The notes below the pieces were generated by a model, which made no database searches, was not told the DNA's origin, and saw only the letters and a list, made by a program, of their open reading frames with translations. This document shows positions 51,977 to 63,044 of a stretch of DNA of 64,000 nt, piece after piece. Both the position numbers and the translations under genes were made by a program. Numbering within the stretch: the stretch's first letter is position 1; the number at the start of each line of letters is the position of its first letter. Source of the stretch: Sarcophilus harrisii (taxonomy: Eukaryota > Chordata > Mammalia > Dasyuromorphia > Dasyuridae); NCBI RefSeq assembly GCF_902635505.1, contig NC_045430.1, positions 30,213,564-30,277,563 on the forward strand. Reading direction: 5' to 3'.

Positions 51977-52744
51977 GTGAGTGAGCGGCCGGGCGGCGCG
52001 GGGGCGGGAGCGCGGGCGAGGGCGGTGCGGGCGCGGAGGGCGGTCCTGGCGGCAGCGGCGGCGGGCGCGGGACGGAGGAGTTTCCCGGGTCCAGGCAGGG
52101 GGAGGGTCCCGGGGGCGCGGCGCGAGGCGGGGCGGGAGGCCCCGCACGGTGGCCCCCCGGGGCTGGGGCCTGAGCCGGGCCCCAGAGCCGGGCCAGCCGC
52201 GGGTTACGGAGGCCGGGCCTGCCTCGGGGCGGCGGCGGGAACCGGACCAGGAGGTTTCCTGGGAGTTTGGATTTGGCGCCTCTGGGAAGTTTCTCTGCGT
52301 CCTCGGCGTCCCGGGCCCGGGGGGGACGACGCGGAGCGGCGGGGGCGGGGCCGGGGGGGCGGCGCGCGTCCCGGTGGGGGGGCAGACAGGGGGGCGGGCC
52401 GGGCGCAAGCGGGAGGACGGCGGTCCCTCGGGCTGTCAGTCTGTCAGTCTGTCCGCCCCGGCCGCCCGCGGCGCTGCCTGCACCTGCCGCCACGGCCCGA
52501 GCTGCCTGCGGAAAGTGCGGCCGCCGCGCGCCCCGGCCCACCTGGCCCCGCCCCCCACTCCCCCGGACCCGGGGCCCCCCGTCGGGCAGCCGGCGGGCCT
52601 GGCGCTCCTGGCTCTCGGCACTCTTTGTTACGGGCCCGGGGCACCGCGCGGCCGCCAAGGGAGACGCGCGCTGCCCAACTTCGGCCGCTGCGGAGCTGGG
52701 GCCGCGGCGGAGGAAGCGCCTACTGTGTGCGGGGCGGCGCGCCC

Positions 52745-52925
52745 GGAGACAAAGGGAGGCAGAGACGCCGAGAGAATGGGGAGATCGAGCAGGGAGAGAA
52801 GAGGGACAAAGAAGAGAGAGACCGAAAGAGATGGGGGAGAGGGAGGGAGAGACGCGGGGAGATGAGGCTGGGGGGAAGGAGGCAGAGAGAGGGTACGGCG
52901 GAGACGATCTTGGAAAGGGGACACC
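52745..52925. repeat. Purine-rich tract at the island edge
   Basis: 'gaagagagagaccgaaagag', 'atgggggagagggagggaga' and 'aaggaggcagagagagggta'. It marks the 3' shoulder of the CpG island. Confidence 0.7.
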
Positions 52926-52929
52926 TGGG

Positions 52930-54830
52930 CGTCCTGGCACGTTTGGACGCCAACTTCCCACAAACTGCTCCTAGGCTGTCAGTAGAGTCCAGTGTTTTGT
53001 GGAGGTGGTTGAAATGAGCTCCTCATTTGTGCTGGGCTCAAAAGTTCTTTTGTGTTCTCATCTCCACGAGTGGAGTGGGCGAGATTTGGTAAACGTGGGG
53101 ACAATGTAGCCGTTTACCTTCTCTCTTTTCGCCTCCCCATCCCCTTTTTATGTCCCCACTCTGTTCACCCCATGTCAACTTCTTTTTCAGCCTGATAAAT
53201 ATAGTTTTGGAATTAATGGATGTTATCCCTAATGCCTACACATAGTGGCTACTTCAGAAATGTGTCAGCTTTTGATTGAGTCAACATGGAGAAAACGCTA
53301 GACTTTTACTAGACTCCAAGAATTCTTCCAGAAAGTAGATTATCAAGATCCTTTATTTTGATGAAATGTGACAAAACCGCAAGCCTTAAAGATTTCGTAA
53401 TTTTACTTATGTATCTTAGACAATTAGGGGGATAAACTTTGAGAGGGAAGGATCTTTCAAATGACAATTCTTCATCTGATTTGATTTGAATACTCCAGAT
53501 GTCTCCAGGATAGTGTGTTAAGGTCCTCTTCAACCTGGTCCCTTTTTTCTGTTATGGGAAGTAACATTATTGGGATAGAAGTAAAAGTTAGGTTGTCTTG
53601 AAATCATGCTGAAGCATTTTATTAAAATAAAAGCAAGGCTAGGGATTTTTTTTGTCCATAGTTCAGAATTTTCTAACTTGTCTATATTCACAGTTTACCC
53701 CCAAATCTTTTGTTTGAAAGCCCAAATACCAAAAACCCAGACCATTGTGGTGTTTGTAGTTGATTTGAGATTTAGGACGAATGCTCTCCGGAGATAACTT
53801 CTGAAGTGAGAGATAAGAGTGGTCTGAATTAATGGGGTTTTGGATGGCAGAACAAAAGTTTTTTGAAGCTTCTCAACTACTAGTAAATTAAATTGATCGT
53901 CATCATAACCATAGCAGTGAGTTTGAATTAGGGACCAGAAAAGGCACCTGTAAATTTGTATTTTAGTTTGAAGATCTATTTGAACAGAACTAGGAAGGCA
54001 ATTGTGGATCTGTTTCTGAATTTAAATAGAACTTGTCATGTTCAGTCCAAGTCACAAGGGACTCTCCCAAAAACACAGGACTTGTCCCCCATCCCCTTGG
54101 ACATTTTACCCAGCTTAGTGAAGTCTTCATTTTACTGAAAAGGAAACCTAGGCTGAAAGAACTTTGTCAGGTCTTTTTAATTCCGATCAAGAAATCTATA
54201 TTCACCTAGGATAGTGATTACCTTCTTATTAATCTTAAAAGACAGGATATAAGTCCTGAAACTACTGAGTCTTTTAAATTTTATTTATTTATTAAATTTT
54301 TGACATGGAGTTGGTGGGCAATCATGAAGCCTTGTGGAATCCTTTCTCTGGGGCAATAATGTTTCTAAGTAATGGAAGGAATTGCAAAATTTCAGTTAAG
54401 GATTCATGAAATTAAGATATTATTTTTTTCCCCATCCAAGTTCCTGGAGAGGTTGAAACATATCTCTGAACCTTTAGGTTAAAAACATCTTGTTTAGAAG
54501 GAGAATTTGTCAAATTCTTTCACCTGGTATTTGAAGAGTGATATTACAACGTCTCTCCAGGGTTGGTATTGGCAGCTGGAGGTGAATATTGGTAAATAGT
54601 AATTGATTCTTGGGTAAAGTCTTCTGTGAAAGCTGAGGTTGTGAGGAAATTAATCATCAATAATGAATGTTTAGTTGTCCTAAGTATGTACATGGTGATG
54701 GAGTGGGAGGGGCCATGATAAATCAAGTTTAAATTTATCCTTGCCTTTCAAAAATTTGCACTTGTAATGTAATGCTTTGAAAGTATTACATGCATCCTGG
54801 ATAGATCACCATTCCTTCTTTTTCATAGGT
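52930..54830. other. Intronic sequence, mostly unassigned
   Basis: AT-rich intronic DNA with no confident repeat or exon. Acceptor-like runs exist ('caacttctttttcagcctga' near 53178), but no paired donor with an open in-frame exon follows. Confidence 0.4.
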
Positions 54831-54847
54831 GTTATTCCTCCCATCAC

Positions 54848-54902
54848 TCACTCCATTAGTATTTATTAAACTCTTAAAGGTTTTGTGCTACTGGAGAGAC
54901 GG
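54848..54902 (-). repeat. L2 LINE 3' scrap, antisense
   Basis: 'cattagtatttattaaactc' followed by 'ttaaaggttttgtgctactg'. It is short and diverged. Confidence 0.4.
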
Positions 54903-55011
54903 TAAGAAAGGGAGTTGAGGACTGGGAATGAGGAGTCTTAGATAAGGAGAATTTTAGGATCATCATAGTTTAATTCAGGAATGGAACAGAAAGAGCAGGG
55001 AATTGGGAAAA

Positions 55012-55225
55012 ATAACTCACATTTTTATAAGGTTTTGCAGTTTTCAAAGTTTTCTCTCAACTCTGAAGTGTAAATATCAACCCCTGTTTGGTTGTTTTTT
55101 TTTGAAAGATGAGAAAAGTGAAGTTTGGAGAGGTAGTGGTTTGCCCATAAGTTATTTAAGAACTAGCAGACTCCCAAGTTTTTTGACCAGTGCTCTTTCA
55201 GCTATTCTAGAATTCAGGCCATACT
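55012..55225 (-). repeat. MIR SINE, antisense, diverged
   Basis: 'ttttgcagttttcaaagttt', 'aaagatgagaaaagtgaagt', 'gtggtttgcccataagttat' and 'ttgaccagtgctctttcagc'. Confidence 0.6.
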
Positions 55226-55664
55226 GGGGATAGGTCTCTAAACAATTAATGGGAAAGCATTGTACCTAAAAGGAAAAATATTTCAGTTTTATTATGAAAT
55301 AAATATGAAATAAAGAACAATTTTCTTGAATTGACTGTGATGGAAGTTAGGGGAAACTACCTCTAATCTCCCAGCTCTGATAAATAAATCTATTCTTAGC
55401 CACATTGATTGAGAGTGAGGTTGTTTTGCTAGTCTGGAGGGGAGAAAATTGTTTTAAAGTCTTTAATGAAGAAATTCTCCTGTATCTTCTTATACAAAGT
55501 ACCTAATAATGGCTGTAATTAAACATCTAAAGAATCTATTTGAGATGTTTCTAAAGTGTTGCTTAGTTTGAAAAACTGATTTTGCCAAGCAGTCAGCCCT
55601 GAGTATTCAGAAAATAGCCAGATTAAAGATTTCAAATATGCCTCCAAAGAGAGTATAGACTTTA

Positions 55665-55916
55665 TTTATTTTTTTTTAGGTTCAAATTTTCTTTTTTATT
55701 ATTATTTTTAAAACTTATTTTTCTTTTTTTTTATTTTTTATTTAATAGCCTTTTATTTACAGGATATATACATGGGTAACTTTACAGCATTAACAATTGC
55801 CAAACTTCTTGTTCCAATTTTTCACCTCTTAACCCCCCCCCCACCCCCTCCCCTAGATGGCAGGATGACCAGTAGATGTTAAATATATTAAAATATAACT
55901 TAGATACACAATAAGT
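55665..55916 (-). mobile_element. LINE-1 3' tail, antisense, with target-site duplication
   Basis: 'aatagccttttatttacagg', 'ctttacagcattaacaattg', 'ctagatggcaggatgaccag' and 'acttagatacacaataagt'. It is the same subfamily and nearly the same truncation as the copy at 27708. It is flanked by the perfect 16-bp repeat GAGAGTATAGACTTTA at 55649-55664 and 55917-55932. Confidence 0.93.
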
Positions 55917-55934
55917 GAGAGTATAGACTTTAAT

Positions 55935-56470
55935 GAAGTTAGAATGATTCCTGTGATATCTGTTATTATTATTATTTAAAAACATTTTGTTCTAGTCATC
56001 ATATTCAGTGGTGTTAATTTGATTTCTTTCTCATTCTAAAGTGAAATAGTCTTTGTGAGCGAGGACTCAAAAGTTTCACAGTAATTAGATGTTCAAAGGC
56101 TGGATAGTTCCCGGAATATATTTCAGGCCTTTCATATAAAGTTAAATTTCTTTTCAATTCTGACTCTACCTATCGCAAATAATTTAATTCTGTAGGTAAA
56201 GGATGGTTGCTGTTTTTGAGTTGTGAAAAGACTTGTTAATTCATTTGATCTGTATTATGTGGTTAAAAAAAATAATGCTCTGCAAATAAGCCCAAGTTTT
56301 AAAATGGTTTAGGTTAACACTAAATTCTCATATCAATTATTATCCTGCTTATACTAATTATATGAGAATTTTCAATTGTGGTAATGGCTTAAGTTTTTGC
56401 TTTCCTATATTTGACTTGTCCAAATGTGGTTCAGAAAAATACCTAGCGTTTTCATATGTTCCTTCATGCA
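55935..56470. other. Intronic sequence, unassigned
   Basis: Unique AT-rich intronic DNA with no confident repeat. Confidence 0.4.
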
Positions 56471-56471
56471 G

Positions 56472-56525
56472 GTTAAGAACACTGCTATAAAGGATGATAG
56501 CAAAACTCATGATGAAACTCATCAG
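56472..56525 (+). other. Exon-like segment, status uncertain
   Basis: 'catatgttccttcatgcag' forms a plausible acceptor. It is followed by 54 bases and a donor CAG|GTTAGT. In one frame it reads VKNTAIKDDSKTHDETHQ without a stop. Joined to exon 1 in phase 1, however, it would give Gly then a stop at once. So it is either a chance pseudo-exon, a regulated poison exon, or part of a transcript with another first exon. Confidence 0.2.
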
Positions 56526-56934
56526 GTTAGTTGTTTTTCAAACATTCTCTGCAGGTGGTAGTTATATTTTGCTTTGAAAAGCTGTGGTTTCATCATTGTG
56601 GGCAAGATGTAGATCTCTACCCCTGCTGACAACTTTCCAGTGCTGAGGATTGTTACATTAATTTTTGTGAAATATTCAGTAACCGTAGAGGATGCAGTTG
56701 CTTCTTATTCCCAAAAGAGACTTTTACTGCAAAAGAAAAAAAAAGATAACACTTAGGATTATATAGAAGATGTAAATATTTTCAAGTTTTTAAAATATAT
56801 TTTCTACAAATTCTCTTTAAAGAGCTAAGGACTTGGAAGTATAATATTGAAAATTATGTACAATTTAAAACACAAAGTGTTTGGTGTATGCTGGCCTATT
56901 AAAGAACCCTTGTACTCCTCCCTATACTGCCCTC

Positions 56935-57085
56935 TAGGCTACAAGAAAAAAACATTGGATTTGATCTAGGTTCAAATCCTATAACTTTGTTCCTTTAAAA
57001 CATCTGTAAAATAATGGGGTGGGGGTGGGGGTGGGGGGTAGTTAACCAGTTGGCCTTTAAAGATCCACTGTAGCCATTCTGTTAT
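56935..57085 (+). repeat. SINE fragment with expanded G tract
   Basis: 'ttggatttgatctaggttca', 'aatcctataactttgttcct' and 'catctgtaaaataatggggt' are MIR-type. The G tract at 57016-57038 consists of runs of 4, 5, 5 and 6 G separated by single T. Confidence 0.65.
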
Positions 57086-57144
57086 ACCCCTGGAATTTGT
57101 AGCTATTCATTCCTTTAATTTGTGTCATTCAGCTCTCTTGAGAC

Positions 57145-57700
57145 ATAATGAAGCTTCCCCCACTTAAAAAGAATTTATAATTTAATCGGAAGCGAGAAGC
57201 CTTTACCTGTGTAAGTAAGTGTACAGTTTAGTCAATGGTAAAGTATATTGGAAAGGGCAGACAATGATCTTGGAAATTCATGAAAGGAACTCTTTCAAAT
57301 GAGAGAGATTGAGAAAAAAGTGACTTCTGAACTGGGTTTTTTTTAAGGATTTCTTTCAATTGTAGATATGGATGAAGAATTGGGGCTGGGAACTGGGTGG
57401 CAGAGAATTGGAAAAAGAAAACAGAAGTCAGTTTTTGACTAAAGCATAGAATAAAGTTGCAAGGTAGGATAGAGTCAAATGGTAGAGGCCTTGAATGTCT
57501 TGCTAAAAAATTGTGGGTTTTTTTGTTTTTTGGTAGAGGGGGATGTTTTGTTTTTTGCAAGGAGGTGGAACTAATGACTGTTTTTATTATACGAGTATGA
57601 TTAGCGTATGCTTGAGAAAGTCCAGGAAAGGATGTGTTGGAGAGGGAGGAGACTGAAGCAGAGAGAGTCAACGTGTTTTAGCAGATCAACCAGGAGGAGA
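57145..57700 (-). repeat. L2 LINE, antisense
   Basis: 'aaaaagaatttataatttaa', 'gatagagtcaaatggtagag', 'gccttgaatgtcttgctaaa' and 'gagaaagtccaggaaaggat' follow antisense L2 order with heavy divergence. Confidence 0.55.
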
Positions 57701-57724
57701 GAAAGGGGGCTTTTGTCCAAAAAG

Positions 57725-57862
57725 GCTATGGAAAAGATTATGAGAAGAACCAAGATTCAGAAGACTGATTCTAGCTAAGGTACCTCTTGGATTTGGCTGT
57801 GTAGCCTCTCAAATCATTTAATGTCTCAGATGCCTTGACCATTCCAACTCCCTGTTTTTTAG
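57725..57862 (+). repeat. Diverged SINE
   Basis: 'aagaaccaagattcagaaga', 'ttggatttggctgtgtagcc' and 'tctcaaatcatttaatgtct' then 'cagatgccttgaccattcc'. Confidence 0.5.
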
Positions 57863-57864
57863 GT

Positions 57865-58420
57865 ACATCATGAGATTTAAGGTGAAGGCACTTTGAGCTT
57901 TTTCAGAAGAAAGGAACTTTTGGTACAAATGCAGGAAGGGGAAAAGGAAGTGAGAATAGTCTACAATGTTTTGTTTTATCTTTGATGGATAGAAAAATTA
58001 TCCTAAAGCCCAAATTATAACCTAAATTGCCCACTGAAGGCTAAGTTCTTTAACATTAATAAGGATATCTATAGGCAGAGATAGTAACAATGCTTTGGGG
58101 TAGAGAATCTGTTTCTGATGGGATGTCATCTTGACAAAATGCAGGTGAGTAAATTCTAGGCTTTGCAAGTTGGCAGAAAAGTAGCTGATTAGTTTTTAAC
58201 ATGGACAGTTATGAGGTCATTAATTTATTTATCTGTATATTATAAAAATTATTTATTGACCATATCTTGACATGGGAAATGCTAATAGGAAATGTAGATG
58301 AATAGAAAAGGTTTTGACAAGTTTAGTAATTAATTAAACAAAGAATCAAGTTTCTAAGGGAAATTGGGATCTCTTCTATTCATTTTCTCCCAAAGCACTT
58401 AAATTAAATTTTATTTCAGT
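57865..58420. other. Intronic sequence, unassigned
   Basis: No confident repeat or exon. Confidence 0.35.
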
Positions 58421-58429
58421 ACATACAAA

Positions 58430-59560
58430 CACACCCACAGTTAAGCTCCTCTCTCAAAAAAATCCTCATAAAACCATTAATAATATCAAGTGGTTACAAC
58501 TTCTTTCTTAACCTTAGTAGTTTATTGTCAGTTGTGCATTTTGTTTGTAATTTATTCACTCTGCATCATTTTATGTTTGTCATTCTTAATGATGTCACAC
58601 TTCATGATATTCATATATCACAGTTTAATTTGTTCACTTAATATTTGATAAACATCAAGTAAAGATAATATTATCTTTATTTATCAAAGGTAATAAAAAT
58701 AAATAATAAGATAAAATTATCAGGTTTTCCAAAGTTTTACTACTATGAATAGTGCCATTAATATTTTCTTACAAATAAGTCTTTTCTGATTGTAAGCATC
58801 TTTTCCTCTTGATGATGGTAGTATAAGAACAGTTTCTTTTATATATCCTTAGATTACTGATTGAAGAATGACTCTGACATTGTCATTTTCCCTGCAGATT
58901 TTGAAGTTTTTTTAATCAGATAGTTCTTAATGCTTTTTTTTCCAGTCCAATTTTTTTTTGTTATAGTAGCACTCATTTTTACATTCTAAAGCAGTTGTTA
59001 GTAGTTTCATAATTTCTGTGATGGACTTTTATAAATTCATGTATTCTATACAGTTTTGTAACTTTTGAAAAGTATGACTTTTTATATTTAGATCATCATC
59101 CTTTTGAAATATATTGTAGTATATAGTGTAAGGTTCTGCTTTAAAACCTCTTTTATCCCAAATGCCTAGTTACTTTTCCCAGCAATTTTTAATGAATAAA
59201 GAGATCTTTTCTCTTGTGATTTTTGTTCTGTGATTTATGGAAAATGCACCTCTAATAACCTGTTCCGCTAGATAATTTTTCTACTTTTAATCCAATACCA
59301 GATAGTTTGTTGATAATTACTGTTTTATAATGTGATTTAAATTGCCCAAGTTCTTTCTATTCCTATCCTTCCCCCCTGCCATTCTTTTTGAGCATTTATT
59401 ATTCCATGTGAATTTTATTAGTATTTTAATTATTTTAGTGGTCTGGTAAAGTGTTAAATCTGATTTAATTTGCTTAGTAATGTTATTTTTATGGTATTGA
59501 TGTGTTTTCTCTGTAGACATTGACTTGCAACTTTTTTAGACATTCTACTTAATTTCTGTG
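58430..59560 (-). repeat. Old LINE-1, 3' end to ORF2 C-terminal region, antisense
   Basis: 'ttgtcagttgtgcattttgt', 'tgaatagtgccattaatatt' and 'cttacaaataagtcttttct' lie at the left. Then the antisense ORF2 end follows: 'tagtgtaaggttctgcttta', 'agttacttttcccagcaatt' and 'accagatagtttgttgataa'. The order matches a general mammalian L1 read in reverse. About 1.1 kb remains, heavily mutated. Confidence 0.6.
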
Positions 59561-59679
59561 AAAATAACAATATATTTCTAGAAATCATGTGTGTATAGTT
59601 TAGCTCACAACTGTTGAATGGATTTTTGCCATCTCTTTCTTTTGTTAGTGAAATACACAGATCTTGTTATTTTGGTGGA

Positions 59680-60340
59680 CTTCAGTTCAGAAGACATTTA
59701 TTAAATTACCTATTTTGGACCAGGGCCCTTTACTGGCTTCTGGGGATGCAAAAAACAAAAAAAAACCCTGGTTCCGTCCTCCAGAAACTTCCTTGGAAGT
59801 GGATAGGGGGTGATAACGAATACCAGGATAAGCAAATAGAAAAGGAACACAAAATTAATACAGAGTATGTGGCGCATTAGGTAGACTTCAGGGAATGAAG
59901 GGACTGAATTGAGCTGCTGAGGAAGGGGTAGATTTTTCAAAGGCAGAGGTGATGAGGAAGATGTGCATCCCTAGTATATCCCTGCAGTGGGGAAGTAAGT
60001 CTGTTACTACTAGCCTGGAACCTACAAAATCTTCTAATTGTCATTTAACATCCTTCACAGCAGTTATGGAGGATGTTAAATGACAATTAGAAGATTTTGT
60101 ATTTTATCCTAGGAGGCAATAAAAAGGCAGTGCAGCTCCTTTGAGCAGAGAAATAAAATGGCTAGATTAGTGGTTTAGGAATTGGCCATTTTTGTGGACA
60201 AATGTGTTAGAGAGGGGGACAGATTGAAGGTAGGGGAGCCAAGTGAGGAGGCTGTCACCAGCTGCAGCTGATGGTCCTAGAAGTGAAGATTTTTTGACAT
60301 CTGATTGGATGTGGGGAGTGAGGGAAAGTTATTCTAGTAG
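59680..60340 (-). repeat. L2 LINE, antisense, with an inserted hairpin
   Basis: 'cagaagacatttattaaatt', 'acttccttggaagtggatag', 'ttttatcctaggaggcaata', 'gtggacaaatgtgttagaga' and 'agccaagtgaggaggctgtc' follow antisense L2 order. A perfect inverted repeat lies inside it at 60023-60101. Confidence 0.6.
60023..60101. repeat. Perfect 32-bp inverted repeat, 15-base loop
   Basis: The left arm at 60023-60054 contains 'cttctaattgtcatttaaca' and the right arm at 60070-60101 contains 'tgttaaatgacaattagaag'. All 32 positions pair. It forms a long hairpin in DNA or in the intron transcript. The lack of any mismatch inside an otherwise decayed L2 points to a recent origin. Confidence 0.9.
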
Positions 60341-60344
60341 GGCT

Positions 60345-61035
60345 TGTGAGCCCACATAACCAGGTGGATTATGGTATCTTGAACAGCAGTGGGAATGGTG
60401 GTGGAAGCTACCACTTTGCTGAAGCAATGCTCTTTATTTTGTGGTTGATTCTCCAGTCTTTTCTAAGCAAAAACTTAATGCCCTTGTATAGAGATGATTT
60501 TGATTCAGTTCTTAGTCTTTTTTTTTTTTTAACCTTGTCTTTATCAGCACCACCATATCTTGTGCTATGTAAGCCAAATCATAATGGGGCCGTTGGCTTC
60601 ATTTTTATGCCTAACTGGAAAACCTATTCACTGTTTGTTACAAATAATGCTAACTCTTTTATTTGATAATGCTTTTGATCATGTTAAGTAAAGGTCTTTT
60701 AATTTATCCATTTCTAAATGTATTTATGTGTTTTTAAATGTTTTATTGATTTTTTTACATATATTAATTTTTTTACTTCATATGCTGTTTTCCTAAGGTT
60801 ACAATTCTTTGTATAAATCTATCTTGTTCACATGAATTATTTTTTGATATTATTGTTACCTCCTTACTGATATTTCATTAAGTATTTTTTTCATTGGTGT
60901 TAAATCAGTGATACTGTTCTTATTCTTTCTCTACTTTGTGTTTGGTATAAAAATCAAGATATCTTAGAATTTGATAGAATGTCTTCTTTTTGTTCTTTTC
61001 TTGGAAAGTAGTTTGTGTAATAAAAGAGATTGCTC
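60345..61035. other. AT-rich intronic sequence
   Basis: T-rich sequence with short runs resembling antisense L1 ORF2 ('taatttatccatttctaaat', 'tttggtataaaaatcaagat'). Their order is not that of a single copy, so no element is called. The 106-codon open frame at 60346 has no recognisable content. Confidence 0.3.
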
Positions 61036-61050
61036 TTTAAACAACTTTTT

Positions 61051-61779
61051 TAAAATTTTTTTTTAATTTACAAAACATATGCCTAGGTAATTTTTCAACA
61101 TTGATCCTTGCAAAACCTCCACATTTTCCCCTCCCTCCCCCACCCTCTCCCTAGGTAACAGGTAGTCCAATATATGTTAAATATATTAAAATATATATTA
61201 AATCTGATATATGTTTACATATTTTTACAGTTACCTTGCTGCACAAGAAAAATCAGATCTAGAAAGGGGAAAAAAAAACCTGAGAAGGAAAACAAAAATG
61301 CAAGCAAACAGTAATAGAAAGAGTGAAAATGCTATGTTGTGGTTCACACTCAGTTCCCATAGTCCTCTCTCTGGGTGTAGATGACTCTCTTCATTACTGA
61401 ACAATTGAAACTGGTTTGAATCATCTCATTGTTGAAGAGAACTATGTCCATTAGAATTGATCATTGTATAGTCTTACTGTTGTCTTGTATAATCTCTTGG
61501 TTCTGCTCATTTCACTTAGCATCGATTCATGTAAGTCTCTCCAGGTGTCTCTGAAATCATTCTGTTGATCATTTCTTACAGAACGATAATATTCCATAGC
61601 ATTCATACTCCATAACTTATTCATCCATTCTCCATTTGGTGGGCATCCATTCAGTTTCTAGCCACTATAAAAAGGATTGCCACAAACATTTTTGCACATG
61701 TAGGTCTCTTTCCCTCCTTTAAGATCTCTTTGGGATATAAGCCCAATAGTAACACTGCTGAGTCAAAGGGTATGCACAG
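61051..61779 (-). mobile_element. LINE-1 3' end, antisense, with target-site duplication
   Basis: 'aaaacatatgcctaggtaat', 'ttgatccttgcaaaacctcc', 'gagtgaaaatgctatgttgt', 'ttctgctcatttcacttagc', 'ggtgggcatccattcagttt' and 'ttgggatataagcccaatag'. The flanks are TTTAAACAACTTTTT (61036-61050) and TTTAAACAAATTTTT (61780-61794), with one mismatch. It is about 0.73 kb, 5'-truncated. Confidence 0.88.
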
Positions 61780-61899
61780 TTTAAACAAATTTTTAGAATT
61801 ATTTTGTAAATACACACATCTATAGAGTTTCTGTTTGATCAATCACTTTCTGTAGCTAAGTGATATGTATTATTATTTGTTAATCTTTTCATTTTCTAT

Positions 61900-62120
61900 T
61901 TCTTGCAGATATGCTCATTTTGCAATATAATTTGGTATAGTAATTTTTGATAATTTTATTTCCATTTGCAGTGAATTGTTTTCATTTTTAGATAGTTTTT
62001 CTACTTAAATTGGCTCAATGATAGAAACTTTTGTCAGTCTTTTAAGTTTTATACTTAATCGTATTTTCTTGCTAAATATTTTCAGAAATGTACCTTTTAT
62101 GCTTTATTTTTTCTTTTCTT
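61900..62120. other. AT-rich intronic sequence
   Basis: T-rich DNA with no confident assignment. Confidence 0.3.
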
Positions 62121-62121
62121 T

Positions 62122-62445
62122 TTTTTAAACAATTTTTTTCAAATTGCAGGCATTAATTTTTTCTCTGTCTCAACTTTCTCCCCCAATGGAAACCTCTTTT
62201 CCAAAAAAAAAAAGAAAGAAAATGAAAGCCCTTATAACAAACATGCCTTTCAATTCTGCATTTTGAGTCCATCATCAAACTGAGTAATTTGCCACATTGT
62301 TGAAATTAAGGTTTGTCACTGCATTGAACAGAGTACTGAACTCTTTCAAACTCATTTTTAAAAATAATGTCATTATATAAATTGTTTGGTCCTGTTCCAT
62401 TTTGCCAAAGTTTGAACTAGTCTCATTTTTTTTTTCTGAAAGTGG
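62122..62445 (-). repeat. Old LINE-1 3' tail, antisense
   Basis: 'ttttttctctgtctcaactt', 'tctcccccaatggaaacctc' and 'aatgaaagcccttataacaa', then 'catgcctttcaattctgcat'. It resembles an old L1 3' UTR in antisense. Confidence 0.5.
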
Positions 62446-62679
62446 CCATTCATTATAATTTATAGTGTGGTAAATTTATTTGTTATAATTGATTTAGTCT
62501 TTCCCAGGGAGATGGGCATTTCCTTAGTTACACATGAAAAGATTCTCTCCCTTTCTTCCTTATAGAAAGGGCAAGCAGTTTGATAGAGGTTATGTTTTTG
62601 TCATTTTGAAGAGCCACTGTAAATATTTTTATACAGGTGGGCACTTTTACTCTTTTTTTCCTCCTTTATTTTAACTTTG

Positions 62680-63040
62680 TCCACCTTTATTTTAACTTTA
62701 CAAATTAATTTAAAGTAAGTTTTAAAAAATTAATTTACCCTACCCAGTAACCAATCTTCCCTTATTGAGTAAATTTTTTAAAAATCCCCTCATTTAGTTT
62801 GGCAAGACTTATTCCCACATTAGCAATGTTTAAAATATATATCTGTTTCTTTGGGCATTTGAAATAGATCACTTTCAAGTGGTAAGTGGCATGTTTTGTT
62901 TATCATTCTTCAGAATCCTAAAGTCTTTTGAAAGTTACTTTTCTCTTTTATGTTATCACTGAAGAGATTGTTTGTTCTGCTTATTTTACTTAGTATCAGT
63001 TCATAAAAGTCCAGTTTCCTGTAGAATGGAAATTTCATAA
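62680..63040 (-). repeat. Old LINE-1 3' tail, antisense, second copy
   Basis: 'aattaatttaccctacccag', 'attgagtaaattttttaaaa' and 'tctgcttattttacttagta', then 'tcagttcataaaagtcc'. The last part matches the L1 terminal region in antisense. Confidence 0.45.
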
Positions 63041-63044
63041 TTCC

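Larger units (their letters stand above)
51421..52760 (+). promoter_or_regulatory. CpG-island promoter
   Basis: Very high G+C with many CpGs spans roughly 1.3 kb around the start of a plus-strand gene. Visible sites are: a GCTGAGTCA ARE/MARE-like element at 51462-51470; GC boxes at 51731-51740 and 51743-51752; CCAAT at 51765-51769; a palindromic CRE TGACGTCA at 51834-51841; a second TGACG at about 51847; and AAGATGGCGGC (YY1-type) at 51952-51962, overlapping the start codon. There is no TATA box. This is the architecture of a broadly expressed gene with dispersed initiation. The island continues about 0.8 kb into intron 1 and ends in a purine-rich tract (about 52745-52920). Long open frames on both strands here reflect lack of A/T stops, not genes. 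Confidence 0.9.

Noticed and set aside
51684-53017. Very long overlapping open frames on both strands across the CpG island (up to 425 codons)
   Set aside because: They are rich in Arg, Pro, Gly and Ala on both strands at once, and at least the longest plus-strand frame starts at a non-ATG codon. They come from very high G+C, which removes stop codons. The small exon with a donor fits the promoter better.
57228-57671. 147-codon minus-strand frame in the intron
   Set aside because: It lies in a diverged L2 copy, in the L2 sense direction. No start or splice context fits a separate gene.
60023-60101. MicroRNA precursor
   Set aside because: The stem is perfectly paired over 32 bases with no bulge, unlike typical precursors. 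The location in a decayed L2 favours a recent mutation. Small-RNA data would be needed to call it.
60690-61020. Single antisense L1 ORF2 copy
   Set aside because: Short L1-like runs occur, but in an order that does not fit one element, and AT-rich sequence can mimic them.
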